Below are positions 48,051-59,267 of a stretch of 64,000 nucleotides of DNA, one piece after another; position 1 is the stretch's first letter, and every line of letters starts with the position of its first letter. Source of the DNA: Isoetes taiwanensis. Taxonomy: Eukaryota > Streptophyta > Lycopodiopsida > Isoetales > Isoetaceae. The notes beneath the pieces are model-generated. The model was not told the origin of the DNA and ran no database searches. It saw only the letters and a list, made by a program, of their open reading frames with translations. The translations under genes and the position numbers were made by a program. The stretch is from the NCBI GenBank assembly GCA_021234155.1, contig JAJEKV010000488.1, positions 62,001-126,000 on the forward strand, given 5' to 3'.

Positions 48051-48725
48051 TAATGGGTGCTTTCACGCACTTTGAAATATGTCTTCATAAATCCATGGCG
48101 GTACTATTGGATTTGTTGTGTGTGTCGTGGAGAATCAATTTCCTTACACCCGATGATTCCGCACGCGACAACTTGTTCTTGTGGTACAAGAGATTACCTT
48201 CCTTCTTAAAAATTTTGAAGGTTTCTCTCTCCTTATGCCATTCTAGCCTCCCTAGAGAGGCTTGCCCATACTTCCTTGAAGTCCACATCCATTGACAAGG
48301 ATTCTTCAATCTTCTTACCAAAGGGTTGGAGAGCGCCGAAATTGCATTGCAATGCACTTAGTTGTCGAGGGGGATGCCTTGAAAGCATCCGCTACCACGC
48401 TGAGCTTGAAGCTTTGCTTGAGACTATATCAAAGTCATACTCTTGAGGAACTCCATCCACCTTACGCCACAAGCTTATCTTTCTCGGGTCCGGCGAGGGG
48501 TCAAGGCCAGGTTTTTGTCAAAGCTTCCTTCAACAATTCAAACCACAGCGGGCTTTCTTGTGCCAATGGTCTACCCAATCTTTCACCTTTTCACGCCCTC
48601 ATCAAGTCGTTGGCGGGCCGCTATCTTAGCAAAGTTCTTCACGAACTTCCCTGTAGTACTGCTAGGCCAAGGAAACCGACCTCATGCACATTCTTTCGTG
48701 CGGCCATTGAATGATGGCTTCAATC

Positions 48726-48998
48726 TTAGCGGGATCCGCCGAAATCCCTTCCACCGAGATCACATGACCGGGTATTCCACCCTCTCCGCTGCGAAGTGAC
48801 ACGCCCGACAACTTGGCGCATAACCGGGTGCCTCCTTAATTTCTCAAGCACTCTCCTTAGGTGTTGCCGCGTGTTCCTCCGGGGATCGCTATACACCAAA
48901 ATGTCATCAAAGAATACTATCACAAAGGTGTCCAAGAACTCCACGAAGATGTCGTTCATGAGCCTCATGAACGTTCTTTGAGGCGTTCGATAAGCCAA
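48726..48998 (-). pseudogene. Chromovirus reverse transcriptase active-site fragment
   Basis: The frame contains TFMRLMNDIFVEFLDTFVIV followed directly by FFDDILVYS, giving the gypsy-type (Y/F)xDD catalytic box intact as FFDD. The frame fails shortly downstream (LRRHPVMRQ...), and the RNase H portion (48,085-48,720) is scattered over frames. Confidence 0.9.
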
Positions 48999-49274
48999 AA
49001 GACATTACCGTGAATTCATAGTGCCCATACGGTCCACGAAGCCGTTTTATGAGCGTCTTCTTCCTTTATTCTGATCCGATGATAGCGGCCTTAAGTCGAT
49101 TTTGAGAAGACCTTTGCCCCTTGGAGCTGGTCCATCAAGTCATCCGATCACGGGAAGATACTTGTTCTTGATGGTGTGCTTATTCAAGCGCACGTAATCT
49201 ATGCACATCCTCAAATTTTGCCATCCTTCTTCTTTACAAAAGAATGGGTGCTCCAAACGGCGAGGCAGCTAGGT

Positions 49275-49793
49275 CTAATGAAGCCTAGGTCGAGCAACTC
49301 CCCGCAATTGCTTCTTTAGAAAATGGCGACTCTGCGTGGTCATTACGTATGGGGCTTTACTGGCCGGCCGTTCCGGTTCGAGTGCTATCTCACACTCGAC
49401 TCCCCTATAAGGAGGGAGCTGCTTGATCTCATCTGGAAAGAGATCGTGGAACTCCGTGATCAACTCGCCTATTTGCTTGGGCAACTTGCTGAGCCCCTTA
49501 TCTTCCTTACCTTCTTCTGATTCGGGCTCTTGGATCTCGAGCTTGAAGATATATGCTACCTGCTCACTCTTTATGCATCTGAACGGCTGCTTACTAGACA
49601 TGCACTGCATAATGGAAACAACTTCTTTACATGTGATCTCTATGATCTTGCCATTGGGTGCTGCGAGGGTCACCTTCCGCTTTCCACAATCAATGAGGGC
49701 TCCTGCTGGACCAAGATACTCCATTCCAATGATTAAATCATACTTTCCAATATTCATTACCTCTGCCCCCATCTGAATGTTGATTCCTGGCAA
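49275..49793 (-). pseudogene. Chromovirus protease and N-terminal reverse transcriptase segment
   Basis: A 172-codon minus frame contains YDLIIGMEYLGPAGALIDC, typical of the region after the gypsy protease active site, followed by FHDLFPDEIKQLPPYRGVEC, which marks the start of gypsy reverse transcriptase (the usual P..R...H.I). The DTGA-like protease motif itself should lie above 49,800 and was not clearly seen. Confidence 0.9.
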
Positions 49794-51449
49794 ATCAATA
49801 TCAAAGTTTATCCTTTTGCCATCAGTATGCCTTTACTCCCCGTTTTTGCTAACACCACGGGTCTTGGCTTGACTTCAATGGCTTGAGCTTCAACATCTCG
49901 ACCATTCTTGGGGATGCAAAGTTGTGGCTACTTCCCAAATCTATCGGGGATTGTGAATGACTTGGCTTTGGCCATCCCTATTGTGGATATTACCGATATT
50001 GATTCTCCGCTTATTCCGTGTCTATTGCGGCAAAGATATGACACTCACCCGAATATAGTCAGCGGGCTGCCTCGCCATCGTCGTCAGACAAGTGTCCCAT
50101 CCTCCCAACTCCGCTAGCGCCGCACTCATGACGTAGGGGCGCAGTTCGCTGTCCTATGGCCTGGCTGGAAACACCTGAAGCAAAGCTGCTTTTCTATGCA
50201 CTCCTGCCTCTTTTTTCCTGGGCATTGCACGCAAAAGGACCGCGTCTTGCTTTGGAGTAGTTTGACCCCTCACCTTGTCCTTGAAGGACACACCTTTTTC
50301 TCCGGCTTGCTTCCCACAGTTGCCACCATATGGGGCTCTAGCTGGACTGGCTGGCTGCCCTAGGGCTATAACTCCTATTTGCCTTTGCCTTTATCCCGTA
50401 ATCTTTGCCTACGCCGCTATTACGAGGTCCCGTCCTTTGCAAGCTTATTGCCTTGGATTCTCGCGATATTGTCTTAGGGTTTATTGCCCTTACAAACTGC
50501 GGATCTCATCATTCAGCCCTTCAATATAGCTCTCCCTTTGCATGCTTTTCACTCAACTTTGGCACATAAAGTCTTATTCTCATGAATTCCTCTGTATATT
50601 TACGACTGATTTGTTTCCTGTTGCAACTCAGAAATCACGCATCATCTTTGGACTTGTGCTCTCTTGGGGCGTAATGGCGCTTTGAAGGCTTTAGCAAACT
50701 TTCACGAACTGCAAGCATCCCTCGCTTAAGCCATGGGCCTTGGCATACCCTTCCACCAAATACGCTTTGCCCTTGGGTTCAGTTATTTGCCACCCTGCCT
50801 TTATCCTTATCCTTCATACCATAAGGCGTTGCCATACTCACTCATCTCATCGAGCCAAGCCTCTGCCTCCATGCGACGCTACATTTCCTTTGAGAATTGC
50901 TCGAGCTTCTCGGCCTTCCAAGCGTTTCCCAATCACGAGTCTACCTTCTTTCGGTAGTCCAGAGTTTTCGTCTCCTTGTGTACATCTTCCCTTCCGGTTA
51001 CGCACTTGTTTAGCTTCTTCCTCGAACTAGAGTGCGAGTCAGAGCTTGAGTCGGAGGATTCCGTCTTTGGGGACCTCCTTCTTTTGCTCCTTTTCTTGTC
51101 CTTTCTCGCTTCCGAAGTTGATGCTTGTGGCAGGCGTTGTCTTCGACCCAACTCCAGCAGCGGTCGGAAAGCCTTTATCCGCTCAAGGTCTTTCCTCATC
51201 GTGACATTTCCTCCCTCCGGGGTCATGGCCCCAAATGCTTCATCTGAGGCTCCTTGGGGTGCCTAGGCGGAGTCTGTTCTTCCCCTCTGATCTCGGAGTT
51301 GTTGTTCTGGCTGATCCTGTGCCTCTAGTGCATGCACAAGTAGGTCATGGCTATATGGTTAGTTTTATTTGTTCTGTTGCATTACATATGTTTGTTGGTA
51401 TAGTTGTGGAACAAAATACATCAACAAAACATTTAAAGTGCAAAAGAAA

Positions 51450-53002
51450 TTATATTCATATTATATAATATCTTAATACAAAACCCCCGTGATCAAGAGT
51501 CTAACTATTCTTGAAATCGGCGGTAGGATGGGTTGTCTGAAGGAACTTCTTAGCGGGCCGTTCACAGAAGCGTCCCAGGTTCCTAAGGACATTGGTTGAC
51601 GACCATACCGCAAAGCTGTCACCAATTCCTCTACCACTAGCGGTCGGAGGTGTAAGCGGCGATTCTTGCCGATCTTCCACTGCAGTCGGTAGGCCGCGGC
51701 GAAGTCGAAGAAGGTCAAGTGCCATGCTCTCTTAACTAAGACATCATAGTCGACATTTTGCGGCCCTGACCGAGCATGCACAGCAAAGTTAGAGGAGATG
51801 CGATGGCGTGAACCTTCTTCTTTGCCCGGGGTGAATTTGCGGTGTATTACGCTATTCTCCCCATCGGCTGCCGAGGGAAGATAGTATCTCGGCGACTTGT
51901 CATTGTGTGTCGATGATTCTCCACTTGCTTGGCCTCTAGCTCTATGCACGCCGCGTATTAAAATTCGACCTCTACCTCGTCATTTCTTGATAGTCTCGAT
52001 TTGCCGGTCGACCGCTGATGTCGATCCGCTCCTCTTTTTGGAGGTGGTGTCGAGGGAGCTTCGGCATCAAGATGCTCGTGGTCTTGCCGCGGATCCCCAT
52101 CTGTTCTGGAGGTAGAACTCCTCCTCGGTTGGCGACTCTCGGCGCTTCCATTATGCCTGATGTTTCAGTAGGCACGGATATGCCGACTCCCACATAGGTT
52201 CGGCTTCCCTCGCAAGCGGAAGTGCGAGACTCGGACGATGAAGTCGTCAAGTGGATTCTTTGCCATAGTTGGTGCAGCAACTCATCAAGCCCGGAACTCC
52301 CTCTCCGCATTCGGGGGAGATGCGGATGTTGCCGAGGAGCGGATACTCCTGGCCGTCAATGATGATGGGGCTAGGCTTGTGATGCCTAGCCCAAGTGGAA
52401 GCGACTCACGAGTGCACGGCGGCTCGCTCAAAGTTGGTTAACTTCTCTACACTGCCGCCGTTCTTCCTCTGGGTCGAGCTTCATGTACTCTTCCTCGTCC
52501 GAATCTTCTTCTTACGTTCTTCCTTCCTGCTCTTCTATCGGTGCGCCAAAAGCATCGCTCAAGCATCGAGGCTGCTATGGGGTCTACTTCCATGGGAGGA
52601 ATAGAGGTTCCCCCCATTGGGTTTTCAGCACGGTGGGAAAGGAAAATGGCTAAGGCGGCGGTGTAGGAAAAATACTTGGTCCTGTCAACTGTCAGGACCA
52701 TGTAATCTGGCAACCTCTGTGCCTTGTTGGTCAAGTACTTGGCAATGTTTGGAACATCGCCCAGAGCTGCTTGAAGGGATGGGCGGGGAACAAAATAGCC
52801 TGTGCAAGGGGGTAGCTGCACTAGGGAGGCTCCTACCCTAGCTTGGAACTCGGCTAATACTTGCCTATATGCTGGGGTTGCATGCAGAGTTGCTTGGACA
52901 TCTATCTCTTTCCTAAAGACTCGGAAGATGTCGTTGACATCAGCCTCGGCAGCATGGGCACTGGCGCTGTACCATCACTTGAAGTCAGCAGTTGCCATGG
53001 AT
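51450..53002 (-). pseudogene. Unknown protein unit 1, broken
   Basis: The minus strand starts with ATG at about 53,000 (MATADFK, then an in-frame TGA). It continues through DVNDIFRVFRKEIDVQATL to QLPPCTGYFVPRPSLQ and ALGDVPNIAKYLTNKAQRLP (52,447-52,920). After frame changes, 51,972-52,310 and 51,473-51,949 carry further coding-like stretches. I recognise no family. The product would be basic and Arg-rich toward its middle. It has a TATA box about 110 bases upstream and two palindromes 310 and 500 bases upstream, as does unit 2. It may be a retroelement gag-like gene or an unrelated multicopy gene. Confidence 0.4.
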
Positions 53003-53109
53003 CTAGGGAAGATGAGACTAACAAACGGATGCAAAAGCGCCTCAGGGAGCTGGAAAATTGCCTAAACGGTCAAGAGCAAACTTGTAGGGTGCTAGGTGAG
53101 AAATGGGGA

Positions 53110-53117
53110 CCTATTTA
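53110..53117 (-). promoter_or_regulatory. Candidate TATA box for unit 1
   Basis: The minus strand reads TATAAATA, about 110 bases upstream of the ATG near 53,000. The same octamer stands in the equivalent place in front of unit 2. Confidence 0.5.
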
Positions 53118-53310
53118 TAGAAAAGTGAAAAACCCTAATTTTTGGATGACCTAGAATTTTACTGGGGTTGGGTGATTCTGACCTATTAGGAGGCCCAAAT
53201 GAGAATTTGAAGACTACTTATGGGGTTTGAGCATGCTAAGATCAGCTAATGAACCTATTGCAATAAATTGGAGGTCATTTGGATATGGCATGGTGGAGAA
53301 AATGCTGAGA

Positions 53311-53380
53311 GGTCTCACACGTTGCACCCAGACCGATAATGAAAAGTTCATTTTCTGCCCTGGCGCGACGTGTGAGACAT
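53311..53380. repeat. Imperfect palindrome, copy 1
   Basis: About 70 bp. The outer arms gtctcacacgt / acgtgtgagac match exactly (11 bp), then come less perfect gcgcc-like arms and an inner aatgaa/ttcatt. It could form a long hairpin in DNA or RNA. Three further copies lie at 53,503, 55,110 and 55,325. Confidence 0.9.
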
Positions 53381-53502
53381 TGACTCTAATTGGGTTAAAC
53401 TTGTCCAATTTGGGTGATGTAACTAATTCTATTGGACTCGTCGAAGTTAAGAATCGATTTTTATTTGGTCAATTTGGAGCGCTTTTGGGCACTTTGGGGG
53501 CA

Positions 53503-53577
53503 TGGTCTCTACGTTGCGCCCGACGAAAATGAAAAAAGTTCATTTTCGCCCTGGCGGGCGTGTGAGGTGTGAGACAT
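53503..53577. repeat. Imperfect palindrome, copy 2
   Basis: Same design as copy 1, with inner arms gaaaatgaa/ttcattttc and middle arms gcgcc/ggcg. The right outer arm holds a small duplication (tgtgaggtgtgagac). Confidence 0.85.
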
Positions 53578-53719
53578 CCTCTCAAATTTGCTCAAAGTGT
53601 CCATTTAAACTAAAACAAAAGCCAGAATTTAATATCTTAACCTAATTAAGCAAGATTACACATATTACTTAGCCAAAAACTGTTTATATTAACAAAAATT
53701 TTCTATTATTTACAAAATC

Positions 53720-54970
53720 TTAAGGGCGCTCTCCTTGATATGGCTAGCAAGATGCATGTCTTGCCTCATGAGTCATGAACTGCTTGCCGTCGAATCTTCA
53801 AATGCCGTTTTGATTTTTCTTTCTTGCCTCTTCGGGGGCGGCAACATCTGTCCCGTCACCCTCATATCCGTGTTGTACTCACGGATGACCTCTACCGGAC
53901 TAGGCGGTGAGGCGGTGCCGGGGGATCAAAACCCGTAGCTGGCCGAAGTGCCCACGATCTCCCGAGGGCTCTCCTCTCGATCTCCTTCCTCGGTCCTCTT
54001 CTTCCCCGGTGGTCTAGGAGGCTTGGGAAGCCTGGTGGCGGCTTGAGTTTGGCTCGTCCGGTGTCCACCTTCGATAGTCCTCACTCGTGCTCTCGATAAT
54101 ATCGTTATGCGCCCCACTTCACTATGAAGGCGTTGTGCTCCCTTAGCTTCTTACATTAGACCTTGGGGGTCTATCACGTACGCCTCTTCACAGTGGCAGC
54201 GGTGCTTTGACCCTATACCACGTCGGGTATGGTGGGGAAACTACGTACCTCTTTGGGGCTGCTCCGGGTCGAGATCTTGCACCGCTCCTCATTTTGGGGG
54301 TTTTGAAGAGCTTGCACCCTGGGTGTTGGGGGCGTAGTCTTCGCCGAATCATTGGAGGAGGCGGGGCTGGTCGGCCTGATGGTTAGTTGATGTGAAACCT
54401 TTTACCAGCTTAACATTCACGAAGTTTCCTTTTGCCCACCTTCCGCGACCTTCGCCTTCCTCTTCTTCCACTCGGGCTGCGTTTGGCTCCTCCTCTTCCC
54501 TCTTTCTCTTCTTTTCCGGACGGCTCCTTGGCCGTGCATCTTTATCCATGCAGCGAGCTCTTCCTCCTCGGCTCGAGCCTCTGGCGGCCCATTCTTCATT
54601 TTGCTCCTCTGCCCGATCTTGCTCCTCGTTCTTCTTCCTCATCTCCTCGTCCACTTCTTCAAGGATCTTACGCATGGCGTCCGGCTGCTCTTCGCCCTAG
54701 GACCCTGTTCCCATCGATCGTGTGTGCATCCTCCTCCACCTCTCTGTCCCCCCCCTTCTTGGTCGTTGATATTCTTTGGGGTGCTTCTCGGGACAACTCT
54801 CCCTCACTTGTTGAAGGTTGACCTCCTTGCTGGCGGCGGCCGCCGGGCATCTCTTGGAGTAGTATTTGGGAGAGTAACACTGGAGGGGACTCTAGCGGTG
54901 CGTTTTGTCCAGGGCCATGTTTGTGGTTCGTCGATCCGATATCGGCCCGAAAAAATCGTCTTGGCAAGGG
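53720..54970 (-). pseudogene. Unknown protein unit 2, broken
   Basis: Coding-like minus frames run from about 54,967 (RRFFRADIGSTN; no ATG in that frame) through QPSTSEGELSREAPQRIS to a charged segment at 54,349-54,675 (KILEEVDEEMRKKNEEQDRA and an Arg/Glu-rich stretch), then ARVRTIEGGHRTSQTQ (53,926-54,117). The composition suggests a disordered, coiled-coil-containing protein. It does not match a family known to me. Like unit 1 it has an upstream TATA box and two upstream palindromes, so the two units look like diverged tandem copies of one arrangement. Confidence 0.35.
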
Positions 54971-55023
54971 GGCGATTTTCTAAGGAAGAAGCGTGAAAAG
55001 TGGGGGAGGGGGTCCTAAGGTCT

Positions 55024-55031
55024 ATTTATAG
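55024..55031 (-). promoter_or_regulatory. Candidate TATA box for unit 2
   Basis: The minus strand reads TATAAATA about 60-110 bases upstream of the coding-like region of unit 2, paralleling the box at 53,110. Confidence 0.5.
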
Positions 55032-55109
55032 GCGGCCGTTTTAGGTCAAATTTCAAACTACCCTTTTGGGTCACCTAAAACTCCTAAATTTAAGCATTTC
55101 TAACCTCAT

Positions 55110-55179
55110 GGTCTCACACATTGCGCCCAGACTGAAAATGAAAGTTTCATTTTTGGTCCTGGCGTGACGTGCGAGACAT
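55110..55179. repeat. Imperfect palindrome, copy 3
   Basis: Left arm gtctcacacattgcgcccag and right arm ctggcgtgacgtgcgagac, with inner gaaaatgaaa/tttcattttt. It differs from copy 1 at a few bases in both arms. Confidence 0.9.
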
Positions 55180-55324
55180 GGTGGATTCTGATGCTAAATT
55201 TTATACTTTCTAAGCATGTTTTTAGTGATGTAACATACTAATTCTAGCTAATTCCTAGCTTAAAATTCGAATTACCAAGTTATTTTTCTGAAATTCATGA
55301 CTTTCCAAGGTGTTTTGGGCTCGA

Positions 55325-55393
55325 TGTCCCACACGTTGCGCCCAGCCCGAAAATGAGATTTTCATTATCTGTCCTGGCCCGACGTGTGAGACC
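55325..55393. repeat. Imperfect palindrome, copy 4
   Basis: Left arm gtcccacacgttgcgcccag and right arm ctggcccgacgtgtgagac, with inner gaaaatga/tcatt. It lies 215 bases from copy 3, as copy 2 lies about 192 bases from copy 1. Confidence 0.9.
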
Positions 55394-55599
55394 ATCCTAC
55401 TTTTGAAGGTTTTGGCTCACTAATTTTTGTCTTTTTATGTTCTCATTCACTTAACTGTTACTAGCTTAGCATATACTACAAAAATGAGAAATTTTTTTTC
55501 CCATTTTTCGAGGTTTGAGAATCCTATCAAGTTAGTACTCTTTGGGGCATGGTGCGTGCTGCTTTGCTCTTGGTCTCCAAGAACATTGCTCGATACCTT

Positions 55600-57130
55600 T
55601 GTCGGCGTCCCCTACCAGATACGGTGCACTCACAGGTATACAAGCAGGATTCATCCCCATACCAGCTCCATGTCGTCTGGGGCCCTCCACATAACAACGC
55701 GCAACCGCATGGGTTCCAGTGGGAAGAGTGAAAGGGTCATTTACCCGCAAATCTCCCTCGGGGCCTACCTAGGCTTTGTGGAAGCGTAAACATACATGTC
55801 AAGTATACAATATCATCACATATCCACCTCGAAGGGTGGTACATCAAATATCTGCATAGACAAAGATCAACACAATACATATGGGAAATCCTACCCAAGG
55901 CTCGGACTCGAAGGGGGTGGTCCGTGACAAGGGTCTCGAGTTCATTGCGCAATTCATGGCAATGGATTTGGCTGGCATAAGAACATGGCTTAGGGTTGTC
56001 CACTCCATCCGCCCCCTCCTAGCACACTTTGTAGAGTAGGGTGAAAAGTGTTGGGACGACTATAGCCAGCGGGATGCATAGCCAAAGGGGCTATTCTGGG
56101 TTGCATCTCCCCAGTTCCGATGGGGCAGGTAGGGATCTCTCCCTCTAGAGATCTACATGCTGACTCAAGGTGACTAGAGGGCCATTGCCCTTATTCGACT
56201 TGAACCCACTGGAGAGTGACGTATCACTCCACGGGTGTCGAGCCCATGCCTTGCCCATGCCCATGCAGCGGTGGCAAGCCATTAGACCTACTCCCACAAT
56301 GATCCCGGTAGACTTTACACACCGAGGATGGATCGTTCAAGAGAGAACACGAACCTCTTTATAAGCCGGCCCGGCCCCTTCACCCACAACCGGGTGGCTG
56401 GCTCTTGTGAGGCGAATCTCTGAGTGTGCTAGAGAGGCTACTCTAGGAGCATCAACTACTAAGCTTTAGGGTCTCCATCCCCCTTCCCAATACAATGAGT
56501 TCACAGAGATACATCATCCATATACATCAGAGAAGAACTAAAGAACTAGATCTAATCTACATCATAGAGTTAGGTTCCTTAGTTAGAGTCTGGTATCTGG
56601 GAATCTAGATGGTTGCTATGGGGCGATTTAATATGCTAAACCTACTGATACAATGACTGGAAGATGGTTTAGGCTATTAAATCGACCAAATACCTAATCC
56701 TTGGCTCGGTCCTCCTGCCCTGAATTCGACCATCCTGCTGAACTGCTTGAAGATGGAACCAACAAGGAAAACTAATGGTGCAATTCGCCGACATGAGTGC
56801 GGGAGGCGTTTTGACTCACAGGGGCAAAGCAAAGCAGAGCTTTAAAACCCTATGGCCCGAAAATGGCAAGTTTAGGGTTTCTCCTACCTAAATAGACAAG
56901 GGGTTAGGGCTAGGGTTTCCAATTTTCCCTTTAGGCATGTGGGATAATTGGGAATGGCCCACTTGCCTTTAATGGCTAGGTGGCATAAATGTATCCACAT
57001 GGAAAGGTGTGCACCTTAATAAATGTGCACATTGGTAAATGTGCACATTGGTAAATGTGCACATTGGTAAATGTGCACATTAATAAATGCACATACCTTG
57101 CAAGTTGCCCCCTAGGGGCCACCCGCCTGG
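55600..57130. mobile_element. Diverged relative of the 38.6-kb LTR-like element
   Basis: From TGTCGGCGTCCCCTACC at 55,600 onwards the sequence follows the element at 38,656-40,237 in the same orientation. Shared blocks include acggtgcactcac, taccagctccatg, gggttccagtgggaagagtga, atgctgactcaaggtgactagagggcca, ctaaagaacta and gccccctaggg near the end. Many small insertions and deletions separate the copies. The right end does not show the ACGTCACA terminus and no target duplication was found, so this copy may be truncated at about 57,120. Confidence 0.8.
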
Positions 57131-57534
57131 CTACACGCCGGGCGCATTACCGCGTCGGTCGGAGTGGCGTGTGTCGCTGCGCGTGGCAGGCGATGCGATA
57201 CGCCCCGGGACCGTGATATCTGGCTTTGGAACGTCCGAATTGAACTTGCTTGGTGGCAGCTTGGAAATCCCTGTGAACTGCTTCCATGGCCTCCATGTAG
57301 GCTTGAACGCCATTCATGAAGGTTTCTTGTCACTACAAGAGGATAGCCGTTTTTCATCACTTTAATATCACCTAAATTTTCAAAGATTACTAAGTGATAT
57401 AAATAATGATATTCAAGGTATACTGATGCTACCAATGACAAGATTCTATCATCTATAGCATCATCATCAATGTCATAAATATGGTCAACAATTATATCAA
57501 TACTAATTAATGACAATATATGTGCTACTAATAG

Positions 57535-57905
57535 CATCATGAATAGTAGCACATATTGCATCAACTTTACCATCATTTATTACTCCAATGGTGTTAATGA
57601 CAATATAAGTGTTATAGCTTATGCCAGTTACAATATCACACATAGCTTCATCTATAGTATCACATATTGACACTATTATATCAGTGCTAGCGTCATGAAT
57701 AATATCACATATTGCATCAACTTTACCATCATTTATTACTCCAATGGTGTTACTGACAATATAAGTGTTATAGTTTATGCCAATTACAATATCACACATA
57801 GCTTCATCTATAGCATCACAGATTGACAATATTATTTCAGTCCTAGCATCATGATTAGTATCACATATTGCATCAACTTTACCATTATTTATTACTCCAA
57901 TGGTG
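57535..57905 (-). repeat. 156-bp tandem repeat, about 2.4 copies, open in one frame
   Basis: The landmark tattactccaatggtgtta lies at 57,578, 57,734 and 57,890, exactly 156 bases (52 codons) apart. On the minus strand the array is open and encodes a 52-residue repeat such as NTIGVINDGKVDAIC plus SICDTIDEAMCDIVTGI. A single diverged copy occurs at 62,975-63,105. It may be a satellite or a repeat-coding exon; an ATG (MYGVINTIG) opens the frame at 57,922. Confidence 0.9.
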
Positions 57906-57908
57906 TTA

Positions 57909-58030
57909 ATGACCCCATACACACCCTATTATTATATATAAACATTGTATTAATTATTAATATTGTACATTCAACCATTGTACATGGCATTCTATATATT
58001 AAGAAATTGAACCATTGAATAAACCCCCCC
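57909..58030 (+). repeat. Left arm of a 1.9-kb inverted-repeat pair
   Basis: About 115 bp beginning gaccccatacacaccctatt, near-perfect reverse complement of 59,714-59,824. The only length differences I see are a 3-bp indel near the start and small changes around the middle. Confidence 0.9.
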
Positions 58031-58434
58031 CTTGGTTGTTTTTGCCGATATTCGCCTTGAGGCGCGTCCATCGGTTGGCTCGGGACCGTTGGATGTCGGT
58101 TTTGGCGATCTTGGCCATCGCTAAGCGCGACGAGTTTTTTAGCAGGTTTTAGTTAACTGTTAGTTACGAATACAAAGGAAAACCAAAGGTTGTGAAGCGC
58201 ATTGTATGTATGTATGGGCGTATATGTTTGGAGCTCCTCGCCAACCGATTGGGCGCTCGCTTGGCGAATATGTAGCATAATAACGGGGGTTTTTTTGTGT
58301 TTTTGTATGCTTTTCACTAAGGTTTTCCTATGATTTTTGATGTATTCAAATGGATGTACTAATCATTACATTTAGAGTGCACCATTTCTGAGCCATTGAT
58401 TTTAGCATTTTTTTTTTCCAATGGTCAATAACCA

Positions 58435-58640
58435 ATGGCTCACAACAAAAGCCCCTTTTTTGTGCGTGTGGTGCATAATGGTCAACAACTAATGGCTCAC
58501 AACAAAAGCCCTTTTTTTGTGCGTGTGGTGCATAATGGTCAACAACCAACGGCTCACAACAAAAGCCCTTTCTTTGTGCGTGTGGTGCATAATGGTCAAC
58601 AACCAATGGCTCACAACAAAAGCCCTCTTTTTGTGGGCTT
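58435..58640 (+). repeat. 57-bp minisatellite, about 3.5 copies
   Basis: Units beginning atggctcacaacaaaagccc repeat every 57 bases (19 codons). The plus strand encodes MAHNKSPFFVRVVHNGQQ repeats, and the minus strand is also open (KKGFCCEPLVVDHYAPHAQ). It lies inside the interval bracketed by the 57.9 and 59.8 kb inverted repeats. Confidence 0.95.
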
Positions 58641-59267
58641 GAAGGGCGCATGTAGTGCGATTTCGCCCGGCAACACATTTCTTATCATAACTTCTGATCC
58701 AGAACTCTGTTTGAGATGATTTTTATTGCGTTGGAAAGCTCTTTCCGAGATCTTTTTGATGGTCTATGATATGGATATGTTTGGTTAAATTATCTATGCT
58801 AAAACAGCAATTTCTCGGCCGGATTTGGTAGGCTTTCACATCCTACTAGCTGATTAATACAGGATTGCGCTATTGGATATTGTTTTATGGCTCATTCTGA
58901 ATGCAGCTTGCAAAAAACTACCATGCATTTTTAGATTTTGAGGCAGTTATTAAGCAAATTCCAAGGCTTTTAGATCCTTGTGCTAACAAGCGTTTAAAAG
59001 TTTTCCACTTTGGTTTTCACCACAAGCATCCATGGAGGCCAAAGGCTCTTTGTTAAATTCAGGTTGAAAAATGTTTGTGTATGGGTGTTGCAAACTTTAT
59101 GACTTTCAGAATAATGGGATCAATCCGCTCTATCTTTATGGTAACTTTTACTTATGTTCTATTTGTTTTATTGTGATGAAATTCAAAAGCTCACGGTGAT
59201 GAAAGCCTCAAATGAATTCTAGTTTTTTTACGGTTTGAATTCTAAATTTTTGTCTTTGGGGGGGCGT

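Larger units (their letters stand above)
46921..51240 (-). mobile_element. Ty3/gypsy chromovirus relic
   Basis: Minus-strand order is: basic Ser-rich gag segment (50,933-51,226), gag block RRMEAEAWLDEMSEYGNAL (about 50,825-50,880), CCHC zinc knuckle CFRCFQPGHRTANC (50,141-50,182), protease and start of RT (49,275-49,793), RT active site (48,726-48,998), integrase core (47,811-48,050), integrase C-terminus (47,033-47,407), and a chromodomain trace YLVKWKHLPW (46,921-46,993). This is the order of a chromovirus, whose chromodomain guides integration into heterochromatin. Many frameshifts make it non-functional. No LTR pair was confirmed; the LTR-like sequence at 55.6-57.1 kb is not demonstrably its LTR. 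Confidence 0.9.

Noticed and set aside
54349-54967. Coiled-coil Glu/Arg frame as a nuclear splicing-type protein
   Set aside because: The charge-rich composition alone would mimic many proteins, and the frame breaks; not enough to name a family.
55600-57130. The 5' LTR of the chromovirus
   Set aside because: It lies more than 4 kb from the gag start with unrelated units between, no partner LTR was found at the 3' side near 46.5 kb, and no primer binding site was identified.
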